Assembly: GCF_021206925.1 (NCBI RefSeq) | Contig: NZ_JAJPRF010000004.1 | Location: 276,453 to 340,452 of the forward strand | Length of the DNA: 64,000 nt | Direction: 5' to 3' | DNA from: Rhodoflexus caldus | GTDB lineage: Bacteria; Bacteroidota; Bacteroidia; Cytophagales; Thermoflexibacteraceae | Shown: positions 8,820 through 18,026 of the stretch, piece by piece | Numbering within the stretch: position 1 is the stretch's first letter | Layout of the letters: every line of letters begins with the position of its first letter | Notes under the pieces: generated by a model | Told to the model about the DNA's origin: nothing | The model's database searches: none | The model's input: only the letters and a program-made list of their open reading frames with translations | Translations under genes and position numbers: made by a program

Positions 8820-9500
8820 CTACAAATTGCGCAGCACGGCCAGCGAGTTTAGCGTGCCGAAGTTTTCGTAGTGCAGGGCAAAGAAGGCAGTGAGCGCATC
8901 CAGCAAAAGTGACCTGTGCGCCGCAACGGCAGCGTTTGTTGTGCCGTAAGGCATTTCCAATAGCTGACGATAGGCGGCACCGTGTTCGGCCAAACTGAAC
9001 GGTATGCGGGCGGTTTGCAGTTGCTCGGCCAGCGACTCGGCAGAGTCAGCACCAAAGCCCAGCAAAGTTGCCAGCCGCACCAGAAAGACCAGATGAAAAA
9101 GGTCTTCGCCGGTAGTCAGGTTGTCAAAAGTTACCAGACTTTCAAACAAGAACTTAAAAAGTGCCTCGTCTTCCTTTTCTTCCTTCAAGGTTTTGCCAAG
9201 TATTTCGGCCAAAAACAACGCAACCGAGGTTTTGGTAACGGAAAAAGGAATATGGCGGTAAGGATACGCCAATCGGGCATCCGATATGCGTTGCAACCCC
9301 GCATCGGGTTTCTCGTAAACGGTCAGCTCGAGCAGGGTGAGCGGCTGATAAAGGGCTATTTTACTGCTCCCTTTGCTGCTGCGCACGCTATTGACAATAT
9401 AGGAACGCAAGCCCAGTGTTTCGGTGTAAACCTTAACAATCAGCGAGGTTTCGCGGTAGCGCAAAAAGTTGATGACGATTCCCCTTGTTTTAACCAGCAT
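8820..9500 (-). CDS. recO: DNA repair protein RecO
   Basis: The 226-residue protein has the N-terminal OB-fold of RecO (KTRGIVINFLRYRETSLIVKVYTE) followed by the helical C-terminal domain. The zinc-binding cysteines found in some RecO proteins are absent. RecO loads RecA onto SSB-coated DNA in the RecFOR pathway. It lies 27 bp upstream of lptC on the same strand and diverges from the enoyl-CoA hydratase gene. Confidence 0.9.
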   Translation of the reverse strand: MLVKTRGIVINFLRYRETSLIVKVYTETLGLRSYIVNSVRSSKGSSKIALYQPLTLLELTVYEKPDAGLQRISDARLAYPYRHIPFSVTKTSVALFLAEILGKTLKEEKEDEALFKFLFESLVTFDNLTTGEDLFHLVFLVRLATLLGFGADSAESLAEQLQTARIPFSLAEHGAAYRQLLEMPYGTTNAAVAAHRSLLLDALTAFFALHYENFGTLNSLAVLRNL

Positions 9501-9542
9501 AAGTTTCTGTCAGATATCCGATGGGCGGCAGATGGTATGTCT

Positions 9543-9550
9543 TACCTTTG
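9543..9550 (+). promoter_or_regulatory. Candidate -7 promoter box for enoyl-CoA hydratase
   Basis: TACCTTTG is an exact match to the Bacteroidota -7 consensus TAnnTTTG and lies 26 bp before the ATG at 9577. I do not see a good -33 TTTG at 19-21 bp spacing, so this is only a likely promoter. Confidence 0.45.
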
Positions 9551-9576
9551 CACTCAATCTCAACACTTCATCGCAC

Positions 9577-10350
9577 ATGCAATCTATTATCTACCATGCC
9601 GAGGGGCGCATCGCTTATATTACCCTGAACCGCCCCGAAAAACGCAATGCGTTCAGCCGTCAGTTGGTCAGCGAACTGAAAGAGGCTTTTGCCGCCGCCG
9701 CTGCCGATGATGCCATAAAAGTAGTGATATTGCGTGCCGAAGGCAAAGTTTTTTGCGCCGGTGCCGACTTGGACTATCTGCAAAATCTGCAAGGGCTTTC
9801 CTACGAAGAAAACTTGGAAGATTCTACCTACCTGAAAGAACTCTACCTGCAAATTTATCGCCTGCCCAAAGTGGTTATTGCACAGGTACAGGGGCACGCA
9901 ATAGCAGGCGGCTGCGGACTTGCCACCGTCTGCGACTGGGTTATTGCCGTTCCCGAAGCCAAATTTGGCTATACGGAGGTAAAAATCGGTTTTATTCCTG
10001 CCATAGTGATGGTTTTTCTGCTGCGCAAAATCGGAGAAGGGCGCGCCAAGGAATTGCTGCTCTCAGGCGACCTCATCAGTGCCGAAAAGGCCATGCAGTT
10101 TGGTTTTGTCAATGAAATTATTCCGGCAGAAAACCTGCAACAGCGCGTGCGCGAACTTGCCGAGCACCTTTGCACAAGCAACTCGGCACAGGCCATGGCA
10201 GCCACCAAGCAAATGATTGCCGATGTGCCATCCATGACCTTGGAAGAAGCGCTTGCCCATGCGGCCGCTCAAAACGCTGCTGCGCGTGCCACACCGGACT
10301 GCAAACGCGGTATTGCGGCATTTTTGAGCAAAGAGTCGCTGGCATGGTAG
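9577..10350 (+). CDS. Enoyl-CoA hydratase/isomerase family protein
   Basis: The 258-residue protein is a full-length crotonase. It shows the CoA-binding start ITLNRPEKRNAFS, the oxyanion-hole segment KVFCAGADL, the second oxyanion motif QGHAIAGGCGLATVCD, and catalytic-loop Glu residues in PEAKFGYTEVKIGFIP. Members hydrate enoyl-CoA or carry out related steps in fatty-acid or amino-acid breakdown. The exact substrate cannot be read from the sequence; related Cytophagales proteins are often called methylglutaconyl-CoA or enoyl-CoA hydratase. The upstream in-frame extension to 9469 is rejected because a TACCTTTG promoter box lies within it. Confidence 0.88.
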   Translation: MQSIIYHAEGRIAYITLNRPEKRNAFSRQLVSELKEAFAAAAADDAIKVVILRAEGKVFCAGADLDYLQNLQGLSYEENLEDSTYLKELYLQIYRLPKVVIAQVQGHAIAGGCGLATVCDWVIAVPEAKFGYTEVKIGFIPAIVMVFLLRKIGEGRAKELLLSGDLISAEKAMQFGFVNEIIPAENLQQRVRELAEHLCTSNSAQAMAATKQMIADVPSMTLEEALAHAAAQNAAARATPDCKRGIAAFLSKESLAW

Positions 10351-10354
10351 GGAG

Positions 10355-13300
10355 TTACACCATCAAGCCCACCAGCAAAATATCATCTACCTGCGCCTCG
10401 CTGCCCATCCAGTCGGTGAGGTGCTTGTCAAAGGCCGCCTGCTGTTGATGAATCGGTAAAGCCCCTACCCGCTCGCAAAGGTCGCGGAAATGCTTTATCA
10501 TCAGTTTGTGGTTGTTCGCTCCGCCAATCTGGTCGGCGTAACCGTCGGTGAACATATACAGCACATCACCTGCGTGTACGTCTATTGTCTGTGCGGAAAA
10601 CAGTCGTTCCGTTTCTTTTTGGAATCCGCCGATTGACAAGCGGTCTGCCTTGTACTCGGTCAGTATGCTGTTGCGAACCAGATACAGCGAGTTGCGCGCA
10701 CCGGAAAACTGGACGGTACTTGCCAGCGGGTCATAAACAATCACCGACATATCCATACCGTCGCGGTTGATGCCTTTTTCCTGTTGCAGGGCTTCCCGCA
10801 CGTGTTGGTGCATGGCATTGAGAATCATTGCCGTGTCGGGTTGAGACTGCTCGGCTGCAATGCTGTTGAGGAATGAAGTACCCAACATACTCATCATCGC
10901 ACCGGGAACGCCGTGCCCTGTACAATCCACTACGGCAACTATTATTTTGCCCTGTTTTTCGGCAAACCAGTAAAAATCGCCGCTGACAATATCGCGCGGG
11001 CGATTCAGGATAAAATAGCCTGAAAAAAAGCGGGATAGTTCGTTTGCATCGGGCAGCATGGCATCCTGAATGCGGCGGGCATAGCGAATGCTGCTTTCCG
11101 TGTTTTCCTGTTGCAGGCGAATCTGGTCGCGCTGCATTTCTATTTCGCGGTTTTGCTGCTGTACCCGCGCCAAAGTGCGGCTCAGTTCGTTGTTCAAATC
11201 AAACAACTGCTCGTTGGCATGGCTCAGTTCGGCAGATTTTTGCTGAATAACCTCGTTCTGAGTCTTAATCTGTGCCAGCGTAGCCTCCAACTCTGCATTG
11301 GCACTGCTCAACTCTTGTGTGCGCAGGGCAACCTGTTGCGCCAGTGTGGCTTTTTCGTTGGCAACGGCACGCAACCGCCACTCGCCAATCAGCCAAATCA
11401 CCAGAATGGCAACCACAATGTACAGCGCATAGGCAACCACCGTCCGATACCACGGTGCCTTAATGGCAAAGTGGTACTCTGCCTCGCTGCTGATATTGCC
11501 GAAAACATCGCGGGCACGCACCCGAAACACATAATGACCTTCGGCAAGGTTGGTGTACTCCTTGTAGCGGCTGTCGCTCCACTCGCTCCATTCTTTTTCC
11601 AAACCGTCCAATTTGCATTGGAATCGGTTGGCATGGGGACTGTTAAAGGCGGTAGCCGTAAAATCAAACCGAATCCGATTCCACTCGTAGGGCAGGTCTG
11701 GACTGAAAACAGCAGACTGTTCAGTTACCGCAAGCCCTTCTTTATTGGCAAAGTTGCCGTAGAACAAAGTTGAATCTTGCCCGATACTTACGCGCCGTAT
11801 CAATGCGCGGAAAGTAAAATCCGTGGAAATATTTTCCTTGCGCTCGTAGCGGTAAATCCCATTGATATCGCTGAACCAAACGGCGGAGCTGTCGCCCGTG
11901 TAAATTGCCTGAACGGCATGTAGCTCGTCCAAACGGTTCAACGAACCGGGGCGATACACATAGCCGTTATCCGTTTTTTGCAGGAAACCCGCCTCTATCT
12001 TGCCCCGATGCGCAGAAAACAGCCAAATATTGCCCTTGGGGTCGGTAGCAGGAAGCATTACTTTACGGCCTTCGCTGTTGAAAGGTTGGTCAAATGCACT
12101 GTCGGGGACAAACTTGCCGCCTTCGTATTTGTAAATGCCGCGCTCGGTGGCTACCCGAATTTGACCTTTGATAAGAAACAGGTGGTTATCGGCAAGCGAT
12201 GGCAGCCCCTCTGCCGTTCCCAAACGGCGAATCTGAGGAGTCATGCTGAACTTGTAGCTGCTGCCCTTGGCAAAGTCAATCAGGTAGATGCCGTTGTTCA
12301 GCGTGGCAGCCCATACGTTGCCGTCCTTATCTTCTTTGATGTGGCGGATATCGTCGCGCAGGCCTTCAAACTTCCCCTCGTCTATCCAGTTGCCGTTTTT
12401 GCGGTAGATGCAGCGCATACTGTACGCCGAACCTACAAACACGCGGTCGGGGTCTATGTGCGAACGTTCAAAGCAAAAAATATTGGGGGGCGTAGATTCT
12501 TCGCCAATGTCGCCGACAGCATCGCCGCGCAGCAACTTAACCCCCATAAAAGTACCGACAAGCAAATCCTTGTCCACAGGCAACAATGCCCAACAGTCCA
12601 ACTTGAACCCCTGCACCGGCTCAAACTGTGCGTCGTAAAAACGGCGGGTGGCTGCCGCATGTGTCAACTCGCGGGGTGCCAAACGAAAAAGACCGCTCAA
12701 AGTAGCTACATACAGTTTGCCCTGATGCTTGGCAATGGCATTAACGGCTCCTTTCAGTTGCTGGTACTGCTCGTTATACAACTGAAATTCAGAGGGATAC
12801 TCCATACGGGCAATACCGTTATACATCCCCATCCAAAGCCCGTTTTGTCCATCTTCGGCAAAAGACAGCACAAAGTCATCCGCCAAGCCGTTGCGTTTGT
12901 TATAGATGCCCTGCAATTTGCCGTTTTCATCAATCATCAGCACCCCTACGCCGAGCATACCGACAGCCAGCGTTTTGTTGTTTTTACCGTAGTTAATCCA
13001 CTGTGCGTTGTAGCTTCTGAAATCGCGCAGCAATTCGTCCGCCTCTGTGTTCCACTTAACTATTTTACCCTGTTGCGTAGTGTAAAGCCCCATGTTTTGC
13101 ACGCAAATCAGCAACTCGTTGGTACCCCACGGCAATACCTGACTGATGAGGGAAGCGGAAAACATGTCTGTGTCTTTAACGGGAACTAATTTGCTGCCTA
13201 CCCACTTCATTAGGCCGCGGTCGCTTTGCTGCACATAAAACTGGTCGCGCACGGCAAAACCGAAACTAAAAAACGTTTCTGCCGGAACAATCTGCAAATA

Positions 13301-13774
13301 CGGCTGCCCTTTGTTTTCTTTCAAAATAAAAACGGATTCGTCGGCCTGAAAAAATACGCCCTCTGTGAGGCAATTAACCGTCCATACTTCACCGAATGAG
13401 CGTTTGTCGGCAGGAAGCAGGCTTTGCAGCGACTGGTAACGCATACGCCCAAGCGAATCTACCTGCAAATAACCGAAATGCCCTACGCCTCCGGCATAAA
13501 TCCGCCCTTTGGCATCTCTTGCCAACGTGCGGACAGCACCGCCCGTTTTGATAAGTTTCCACTGATTGCCATCGTACTCCAATATGCCGTTATCGTTGCC
13601 AAAATAGAGGATTCCTCGCCCGTCTTGCACGATAGCCCAGTTAGCCATGCCGGCTTTGTATTCTTTGGGGAGGTAATTATGTATAAAAGGCATACCGCGC
13701 TCGTTTGTTTGCCCGCATACCATACAGGTGCAGGCCAGCAGCGCTGCCAGCAGTAATACCAATCGCTTTGTCAT
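10355..13774 (-). CDS. Two-component-type beta-propeller sensor with SpoIIE phosphatase domain
   Basis: The 1139-residue protein has a signal peptide (to about residue 21) and two seven-bladed ligand-binding propellers (about 25-690, with repeated IYxxGGVG/NGILEYDG-type blades). A Y_Y_Y domain (about 700-775, RVRARDVFGN) and one membrane helix (about 785-805) follow, then a long coiled coil (about 810-915) and a SpoIIE PP2C serine phosphatase domain (about 930-1139). The phosphatase motifs are intact: DIVSGDFYW, VDCTGHGVPGAMMS, FTDGYADQIGG and a terminal DDILLVG. It probably senses a periplasmic signal and dephosphorylates a cytoplasmic anti-sigma or STAS partner; the partner is unknown. Its two reading-frame neighbours diverge or converge, so it stands alone. 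Confidence 0.9.
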   Translation of the reverse strand: MTKRLVLLLAALLACTCMVCGQTNERGMPFIHNYLPKEYKAGMANWAIVQDGRGILYFGNDNGILEYDGNQWKLIKTGGAVRTLARDAKGRIYAGGVGHFGYLQVDSLGRMRYQSLQSLLPADKRSFGEVWTVNCLTEGVFFQADESVFILKENKGQPYLQIVPAETFFSFGFAVRDQFYVQQSDRGLMKWVGSKLVPVKDTDMFSASLISQVLPWGTNELLICVQNMGLYTTQQGKIVKWNTEADELLRDFRSYNAQWINYGKNNKTLAVGMLGVGVLMIDENGKLQGIYNKRNGLADDFVLSFAEDGQNGLWMGMYNGIARMEYPSEFQLYNEQYQQLKGAVNAIAKHQGKLYVATLSGLFRLAPRELTHAAATRRFYDAQFEPVQGFKLDCWALLPVDKDLLVGTFMGVKLLRGDAVGDIGEESTPPNIFCFERSHIDPDRVFVGSAYSMRCIYRKNGNWIDEGKFEGLRDDIRHIKEDKDGNVWAATLNNGIYLIDFAKGSSYKFSMTPQIRRLGTAEGLPSLADNHLFLIKGQIRVATERGIYKYEGGKFVPDSAFDQPFNSEGRKVMLPATDPKGNIWLFSAHRGKIEAGFLQKTDNGYVYRPGSLNRLDELHAVQAIYTGDSSAVWFSDINGIYRYERKENISTDFTFRALIRRVSIGQDSTLFYGNFANKEGLAVTEQSAVFSPDLPYEWNRIRFDFTATAFNSPHANRFQCKLDGLEKEWSEWSDSRYKEYTNLAEGHYVFRVRARDVFGNISSEAEYHFAIKAPWYRTVVAYALYIVVAILVIWLIGEWRLRAVANEKATLAQQVALRTQELSSANAELEATLAQIKTQNEVIQQKSAELSHANEQLFDLNNELSRTLARVQQQNREIEMQRDQIRLQQENTESSIRYARRIQDAMLPDANELSRFFSGYFILNRPRDIVSGDFYWFAEKQGKIIVAVVDCTGHGVPGAMMSMLGTSFLNSIAAEQSQPDTAMILNAMHQHVREALQQEKGINRDGMDMSVIVYDPLASTVQFSGARNSLYLVRNSILTEYKADRLSIGGFQKETERLFSAQTIDVHAGDVLYMFTDGYADQIGGANNHKLMIKHFRDLCERVGALPIHQQQAAFDKHLTDWMGSEAQVDDILLVGLMV

Positions 13775-13893
13775 ACTTAAAATTAGTCGTGAATCAATTG
13801 CCTGTCAAATTTACATCAAGATTTGTTGAATGAGAGAGTGAAAAAAATTTGCTACATTCAGCCCATTATTCACAAACCAACAAACGAATTTTT

Positions 13894-14565
13894 ATGAACA
13901 AATCTTTCAAAATGAGCATAGCTGCCCTTGCGTTAGTAGCCGTGCTTGCCGCTTGCGGAGGTTCTAAGCCCGAAAATCAGGAAATGGAAGAGGGCGAAGA
14001 AGTAGGCGTTACCAACATGCTCGACAAAGCCGAAGACATGATAAAAGCTGCCGAACAGTCGCAAAAAGACGCTAACAAAAAGTTAGAAGAGCGCATCAAA
14101 CGCGGGGATACGCTTGCTATCCCTTACAGCGAATTGGGCAAATTTTTACCTGACGAAATTGACGGCTACAAAGCCGAAGGAGAAGCAAAAGGCGAAACGA
14201 CCAGTATGCCCGGCATGAGTGTTTCGGTTGTACGCAAAAGACTTACCAAAGGGCAGGACTACGTGAACATTGAGTTGAGCGACTACAACGGCGGCGCAAA
14301 TGCTGTTTCGCAGGGTGCACTGACTATGTTCAGCATGGCTGCCGAAATATCCATGGAAAACAACGATATGAAGCAGACGGGCTTTAAACAGGGTGAGGAT
14401 ATCAAAGGCTCGCTGATTTATCAGAAAAACAGGCAGGTAGCCGAATTAAGTGCCGTCATCGGCGGCCGATTCCTTGTTAAAATGGAAGCCAACAACCAGA
14501 AAGACACAGAAAAGTTGAAAGAATACTTCCAAAAAATCTCCTTAAACGAATTGGCAGCCCGCTAA
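13894..14565 (+). CDS. Lipoprotein of unknown function
   Basis: The 224-residue protein has a lipoprotein signal peptide with the lipobox LAACGGSK. An acidic linker (ENQEMEEGEE), a helical segment rich in Lys and Glu, and a C-terminal domain with VSVVRKRLTKGQDYVNIELSDY follow. I recognise no named family; similar small lipoproteins are widespread in Cytophagales. The start at 13894 is preferred over the longer frame from 13849, since it directly precedes the signal peptide. It ends 4 bp inside the convergent recN. Confidence 0.7.
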   Translation: MNKSFKMSIAALALVAVLAACGGSKPENQEMEEGEEVGVTNMLDKAEDMIKAAEQSQKDANKKLEERIKRGDTLAIPYSELGKFLPDEIDGYKAEGEAKGETTSMPGMSVSVVRKRLTKGQDYVNIELSDYNGGANAVSQGALTMFSMAAEISMENNDMKQTGFKQGEDIKGSLIYQKNRQVAELSAVIGGRFLVKMEANNQKDTEKLKEYFQKISLNELAAR

Positions 14566-16220
14566 TGGTACATTGCCAATAATTCGCGTGCACTCTGATA
14601 GGCGGTTTCCGAAGGTTTAGCGCCGCCTATCATCTGAGCAATCTCCCCTACCCTTTCCTCGTAGCTCAGTTCGCGGATGCAGCTAATCACCCTGTCTGCC
14701 GTATCGTCTTTGTAAACATAGTAGTGCTGCTCTCCGTTGGCTGCTGTTTGCGGCAAGTGGCTGATAACAAACAACTGATGCTTTTTGGACATCTCGCGCA
14801 GCATTTTGCCTACCTTGATGGCAATTTCGCCCGAAATACCTGTGTCAATTTCATCAAAAATGATGGTGGGAAGGGCTGTTTTGCCTGCCAAAATGTATTT
14901 CAGACAAAGCATCAGGCGCGAAAATTCGCCACCCGAAGCCACATTTTTCAGCGGTTCGGGGCGGATGCCTTTGTTGGCACTGAACAGGAATGTTACTAAA
15001 TCGGCACCGTGGGGTGCAGGGGCTGTATCGCTTACTTGTATTTCAAGGCGCGCGTTCGGCATACCCAAATCTTGCAGCAGTGCGTTGGTTTGCAGGGCAA
15101 CAGGGGCTGCGGCAGCTCGTCGGCTTTCGCTTAGTTGTGCCGCTGCTGCACGCATGGCAGCCTCTGCCTGTTCCAGCGCGGTGCGGGCATCGGCAATGGC
15201 CTCATCCAGATTGTGGGTAAGGCTGAGTTTATCTGCCAATGAGTTGCGAAGCGCAATAAGCTCCGCAACAGTTGCCGCGCCGTGTTTCTTTTGCAGCGTG
15301 TAAAGTTTGTCTAATTGCAATTTGAGCGTGTAAGCCTGCTCTTCATCAAAAAACAGGCTACCCTCCTCGCTTTCCAATTCAGAACCAATGTCGCGCAGTT
15401 CAATGAACAAACTCTCCATCCTTTCGGCAAGTGCCTGATAGCGTGGAGAATAATTAACGATTTTGCGTATCTCGCTCAGGGCGCTTCGCAGAATGTTTTC
15501 GGCAGCGTTTTCATCGTTGGCGAGCATCTGCCCCAGCAATGCCAACTGTGTTTTGATGGTTTCTATGTTGTCAAGTCGTTCCAGTTCCTGCTCCATTGCC
15601 TCCTGTTGCATCTCATCGAGCGGCAGTTGGCGCAGTTCTTCCAATAAATATTGATTATAGTCTGCGTCTTTGCGGAGTGCATCGGCCTGTGCAAGCAGTT
15701 TTTGCAGCGCCTGTTCTGCCTTGCGCCAAGTGCGGTAGGCTTGCGCATAGGCATCAACCAAGGGCTGATGCTGAGCAAAAGCATCGAGCAAATCGCGTTG
15801 GAAGTCATCGGCGGCCAGCAGCAGCGTATCGTGCTGACTGTGGATGTCCATCAAACGGCTGCCAATGCGGCGCAGCACTTCCAGCGTAACGGGTGTGTCA
15901 TTAATGAATGCCCGCGATTTACCCGCCGGACTGATTTCGCGCCGTATGGTACAATGGCCGTCAAAATCGAGGTCTGATTCTTCAAAAAGCGGTTGTAAAT
16001 CGTATTCGCAGATATCAAACTGTCCCTCTACTACGCATTTTTCGCCTTCATTCAGCAATACTTTGGTGTCGGCTCGGTCGCCCAGCAGCAGGCCTATCGC
16101 ACCCAGCATAATGGATTTACCCGCACCGGTTTCACCTGTGATAATGTTCAGGTGCGCCGAAGGGCTGATTTCCAGTTGCCGAATGAGCGCGTAGTTTCTG
16201 ATGACCAGATGTTTGAGCAT
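14562..16220 (-). CDS. recN: DNA repair protein RecN
   Basis: The 552-residue protein has the RecN SMC-like build: N-terminal Walker A TGETGAGKSI near residue 30, long coiled-coil arms (about 150-360), the ABC signature VASGGEFSRLMLCLKY and Walker B PTIIFDEIDTGISG. RecN is a cohesin-like ATPase acting early in double-strand break repair. It is preceded by a perfect palindrome at 16250. Confidence 0.93.
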   Translation of the reverse strand: MLKHLVIRNYALIRQLEISPSAHLNIITGETGAGKSIMLGAIGLLLGDRADTKVLLNEGEKCVVEGQFDICEYDLQPLFEESDLDFDGHCTIRREISPAGKSRAFINDTPVTLEVLRRIGSRLMDIHSQHDTLLLAADDFQRDLLDAFAQHQPLVDAYAQAYRTWRKAEQALQKLLAQADALRKDADYNQYLLEELRQLPLDEMQQEAMEQELERLDNIETIKTQLALLGQMLANDENAAENILRSALSEIRKIVNYSPRYQALAERMESLFIELRDIGSELESEEGSLFFDEEQAYTLKLQLDKLYTLQKKHGAATVAELIALRNSLADKLSLTHNLDEAIADARTALEQAEAAMRAAAAQLSESRRAAAAPVALQTNALLQDLGMPNARLEIQVSDTAPAPHGADLVTFLFSANKGIRPEPLKNVASGGEFSRLMLCLKYILAGKTALPTIIFDEIDTGISGEIAIKVGKMLREMSKKHQLFVISHLPQTAANGEQHYYVYKDDTADRVISCIRELSYEERVGEIAQMIGGAKPSETAYQSARELLAMYH

Positions 16221-16248
16221 GGCGGATTTTGACAGTTATCTTACGCAG

Positions 16249-16277
16249 ACGCGACGGGTTTTGAAAACCCGTCGCGT
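16249..16277. repeat. Perfect palindrome, possible terminator (GACGGGTTTT family)
   Basis: Arms CGCGACGGGTTTT and AAAACCCGTCGCG flank a single central G and are extended by one A/T pair. On the plus strand the stem is followed by TTTTT. The element lies between the start of recN and the end of the SirB2-cytochrome gene, so it could terminate the latter on the minus strand, although the T-run is on the plus side. Its core matches that of the stem-loop at 27024, which suggests a dispersed palindrome family. Confidence 0.7.
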
Positions 16278-16340
16278 TTTTACGAATGTAAGCGTAACAA
16301 AATTAAAGAAGCAAAATCAATAAAAAAATATTTTTACGGA

Positions 16341-16979
16341 TTACTTCTTCAATGTGCCGATGTAAGCGGCTACCGCCTTGATGTCTTGTTCGGAAAGTGC
16401 CTTTTTGTATTTGGGCATGGCATTTTTTCCGTTGGTGATAATCTGCACGGCTTCCTCCGCGCTCAGTTGGCTAACCGCCAGATTTTTGGCACCTGCTGCG
16501 CCGAGTGCACCATCTTCGCCATGGCAAACCACACAGTTGGCATCGTAAACTGCCTTTCCGTGCAACTGAATATCGTAACCGCTTTGCGTGGCATCGGTTA
16601 CTACCCCTGCTGCCAATTCCTGTACGGGTGCGTTGCGGCTCATTTCGGCAAGGCCGTAGGAAACCAGCAGCAGCACAAAAGACAGTGTAGCCAGCGCTTT
16701 ATTGCTGCGTTTAAAACCAACAACAGCCAGCGGAATAGAGGCAAAAACAGCAGCAATTTTAATCCACATGTATATATGAATTTGTGGCAATTGGAACAGC
16801 ATCACAGCCCCCGTCAGCAGAAAAAGTGTGCTGACAATCATTTCGGGAATGCGTATTATCTTCTTGAAACGCTCCAATGTGTCGGTTTTGTTGGCCAGCA
16901 AAAGGGCTGTTTTTACCAGATAGATGAGCAAGAAAAGCACTACAACCAATTTGTGCGTGTGCAATAGTCCGGTGAACAT
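16341..16979 (-). CDS. SirB2-like membrane domain fused to cytochrome c
   Basis: The 212-residue protein has four hydrophobic helices (about residues 5-110) of the SirB2/DUF type (LLHTHKLVVVLFLLIYLVKTALLL) followed by a periplasmic class I cytochrome c domain. That domain contains the heme motif CVVCH near residue 150 and an axial Met in AMPKYKK. SirB2 proteins are heme-linked membrane proteins of unclear role; the fused cytochrome points to electron transfer across or along the inner membrane. The gene stands alone, with the SPFH gene diverging from it. Confidence 0.82.
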   Translation of the reverse strand: MFTGLLHTHKLVVVLFLLIYLVKTALLLANKTDTLERFKKIIRIPEMIVSTLFLLTGAVMLFQLPQIHIYMWIKIAAVFASIPLAVVGFKRSNKALATLSFVLLLVSYGLAEMSRNAPVQELAAGVVTDATQSGYDIQLHGKAVYDANCVVCHGEDGALGAAGAKNLAVSQLSAEEAVQIITNGKNAMPKYKKALSEQDIKAVAAYIGTLKK

Positions 16980-17085
16980 GAGAAAAGAGATTTTTTAGGT
17001 GATTTCCTCAAAAATACGGCATCAGTGCTTAACTTGAATCAAGATTTGACCGTAAAACAGATTAACAACCTTTAACAAACGACAT

Positions 17086-17946
17086 ATGAAACGCAGTATC
17101 ACCATATTGATAGTGGTAGTTTTGGTGGCTACCGTCATGTTCTCCACGGTTTCATGCACGCGGATTGATGCGGGCTATGTAGGCATCAAGGTTAATCTGT
17201 ACGGACAAGACAAAGGCGTGCAGGACATTACCGAAGTTACGGGCATGGTTTGGTACAACCCCGTTACAACTGCCATCTATGAGTTCCCGACCTTTGTACA
17301 GCACAAGGTATGGACTGCCGAGCTTACCGAAGACAGCCCGGTGAATGAAGAATTTACCGTTACTACCCGCGACGGTTTGAGCCTTTCCTTTGACGTAGGC
17401 TTAGACTATCAGGTAATTCCCGAGCGGGTGCCCGATATTTTCCGCACCTACCGCAAAGATTTGCGCCAGATTACCAATGAGTTTATCCGCACCATGGTAC
17501 GCAATGCGCACAACAGTGTAGCCTCTACTTACACTGCCGAAGACATGGTATCTAAGCGCGGTGATTTTGAAGCGGAAGTAGAAAAAATACTGCGCCGCGA
17601 CTTGCAAAAAGCCGGCTTTGAAATTCAGCAAATCGGTATTATTGGCAAAATCCGTATGCCTGCCACATTGGAAGAAGCCGTTAATGCCAAAATCAAGGCT
17701 GTGCAAGACGCCATCAGGGCAGAAAACGAAAAGCAGCGCATCATTGCCGAAGCACAGAAAAATATAGAACAAGCCAAAGGCGAAGCCGAAGCCATCCGCA
17801 TTCGCGCTGAGGCAGAAGCCAATGCCAACAAGCTGATTACCAGCACACTATCTCCTTTGCTTTTGCAAAAAATGTACATTGAAAAATGGGACGGCAAATT
17901 GCCTGTTTACGGACAAACGCCGCAGTTATTTAAAAATATCAACTAA
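17086..17946 (+). CDS. SPFH/prohibitin-family membrane protein
   Basis: The 286-residue protein has one N-terminal hydrophobic segment ending at TVSC, then an SPFH/Band 7 domain (about 30-200, IDAGYVGIKVNLYG, TRDGLSLSFDVGLDYQV), and a charged coiled coil (about 200-255, AEAQKNIEQAKGEAEAIR). Prohibitin-like proteins form large membrane rings that protect or regulate proteases such as FtsH. The Cys at the end of the hydrophobic segment raises the possibility of a lipoprotein anchor. It is followed by an outer-membrane beta-barrel gene after 80 bp. Confidence 0.85.
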   Translation: MKRSITILIVVVLVATVMFSTVSCTRIDAGYVGIKVNLYGQDKGVQDITEVTGMVWYNPVTTAIYEFPTFVQHKVWTAELTEDSPVNEEFTVTTRDGLSLSFDVGLDYQVIPERVPDIFRTYRKDLRQITNEFIRTMVRNAHNSVASTYTAEDMVSKRGDFEAEVEKILRRDLQKAGFEIQQIGIIGKIRMPATLEEAVNAKIKAVQDAIRAENEKQRIIAEAQKNIEQAKGEAEAIRIRAEAEANANKLITSTLSPLLLQKMYIEKWDGKLPVYGQTPQLFKNIN

Positions 17947-18026
17947 TATCGCTGCACTCCGATAAATCGGGCAACCTTTTTGCAATGCAACCTGTCTGTT
18001 ACCTCTAAATCAATCATACTTCAACC

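Noticed and set aside
11978..13189. A 403-codon plus-strand frame opposite the SpoIIE protein
   Set aside because: No domain or start signal; the minus-strand protein is well supported here.
10355..13774. Hybrid histidine kinase reading of the propeller protein
   Set aside because: The propeller and Y_Y_Y domains are typical of such kinases, but no HisKA or HATPase motif is present and the C-terminus is clearly SpoIIE.
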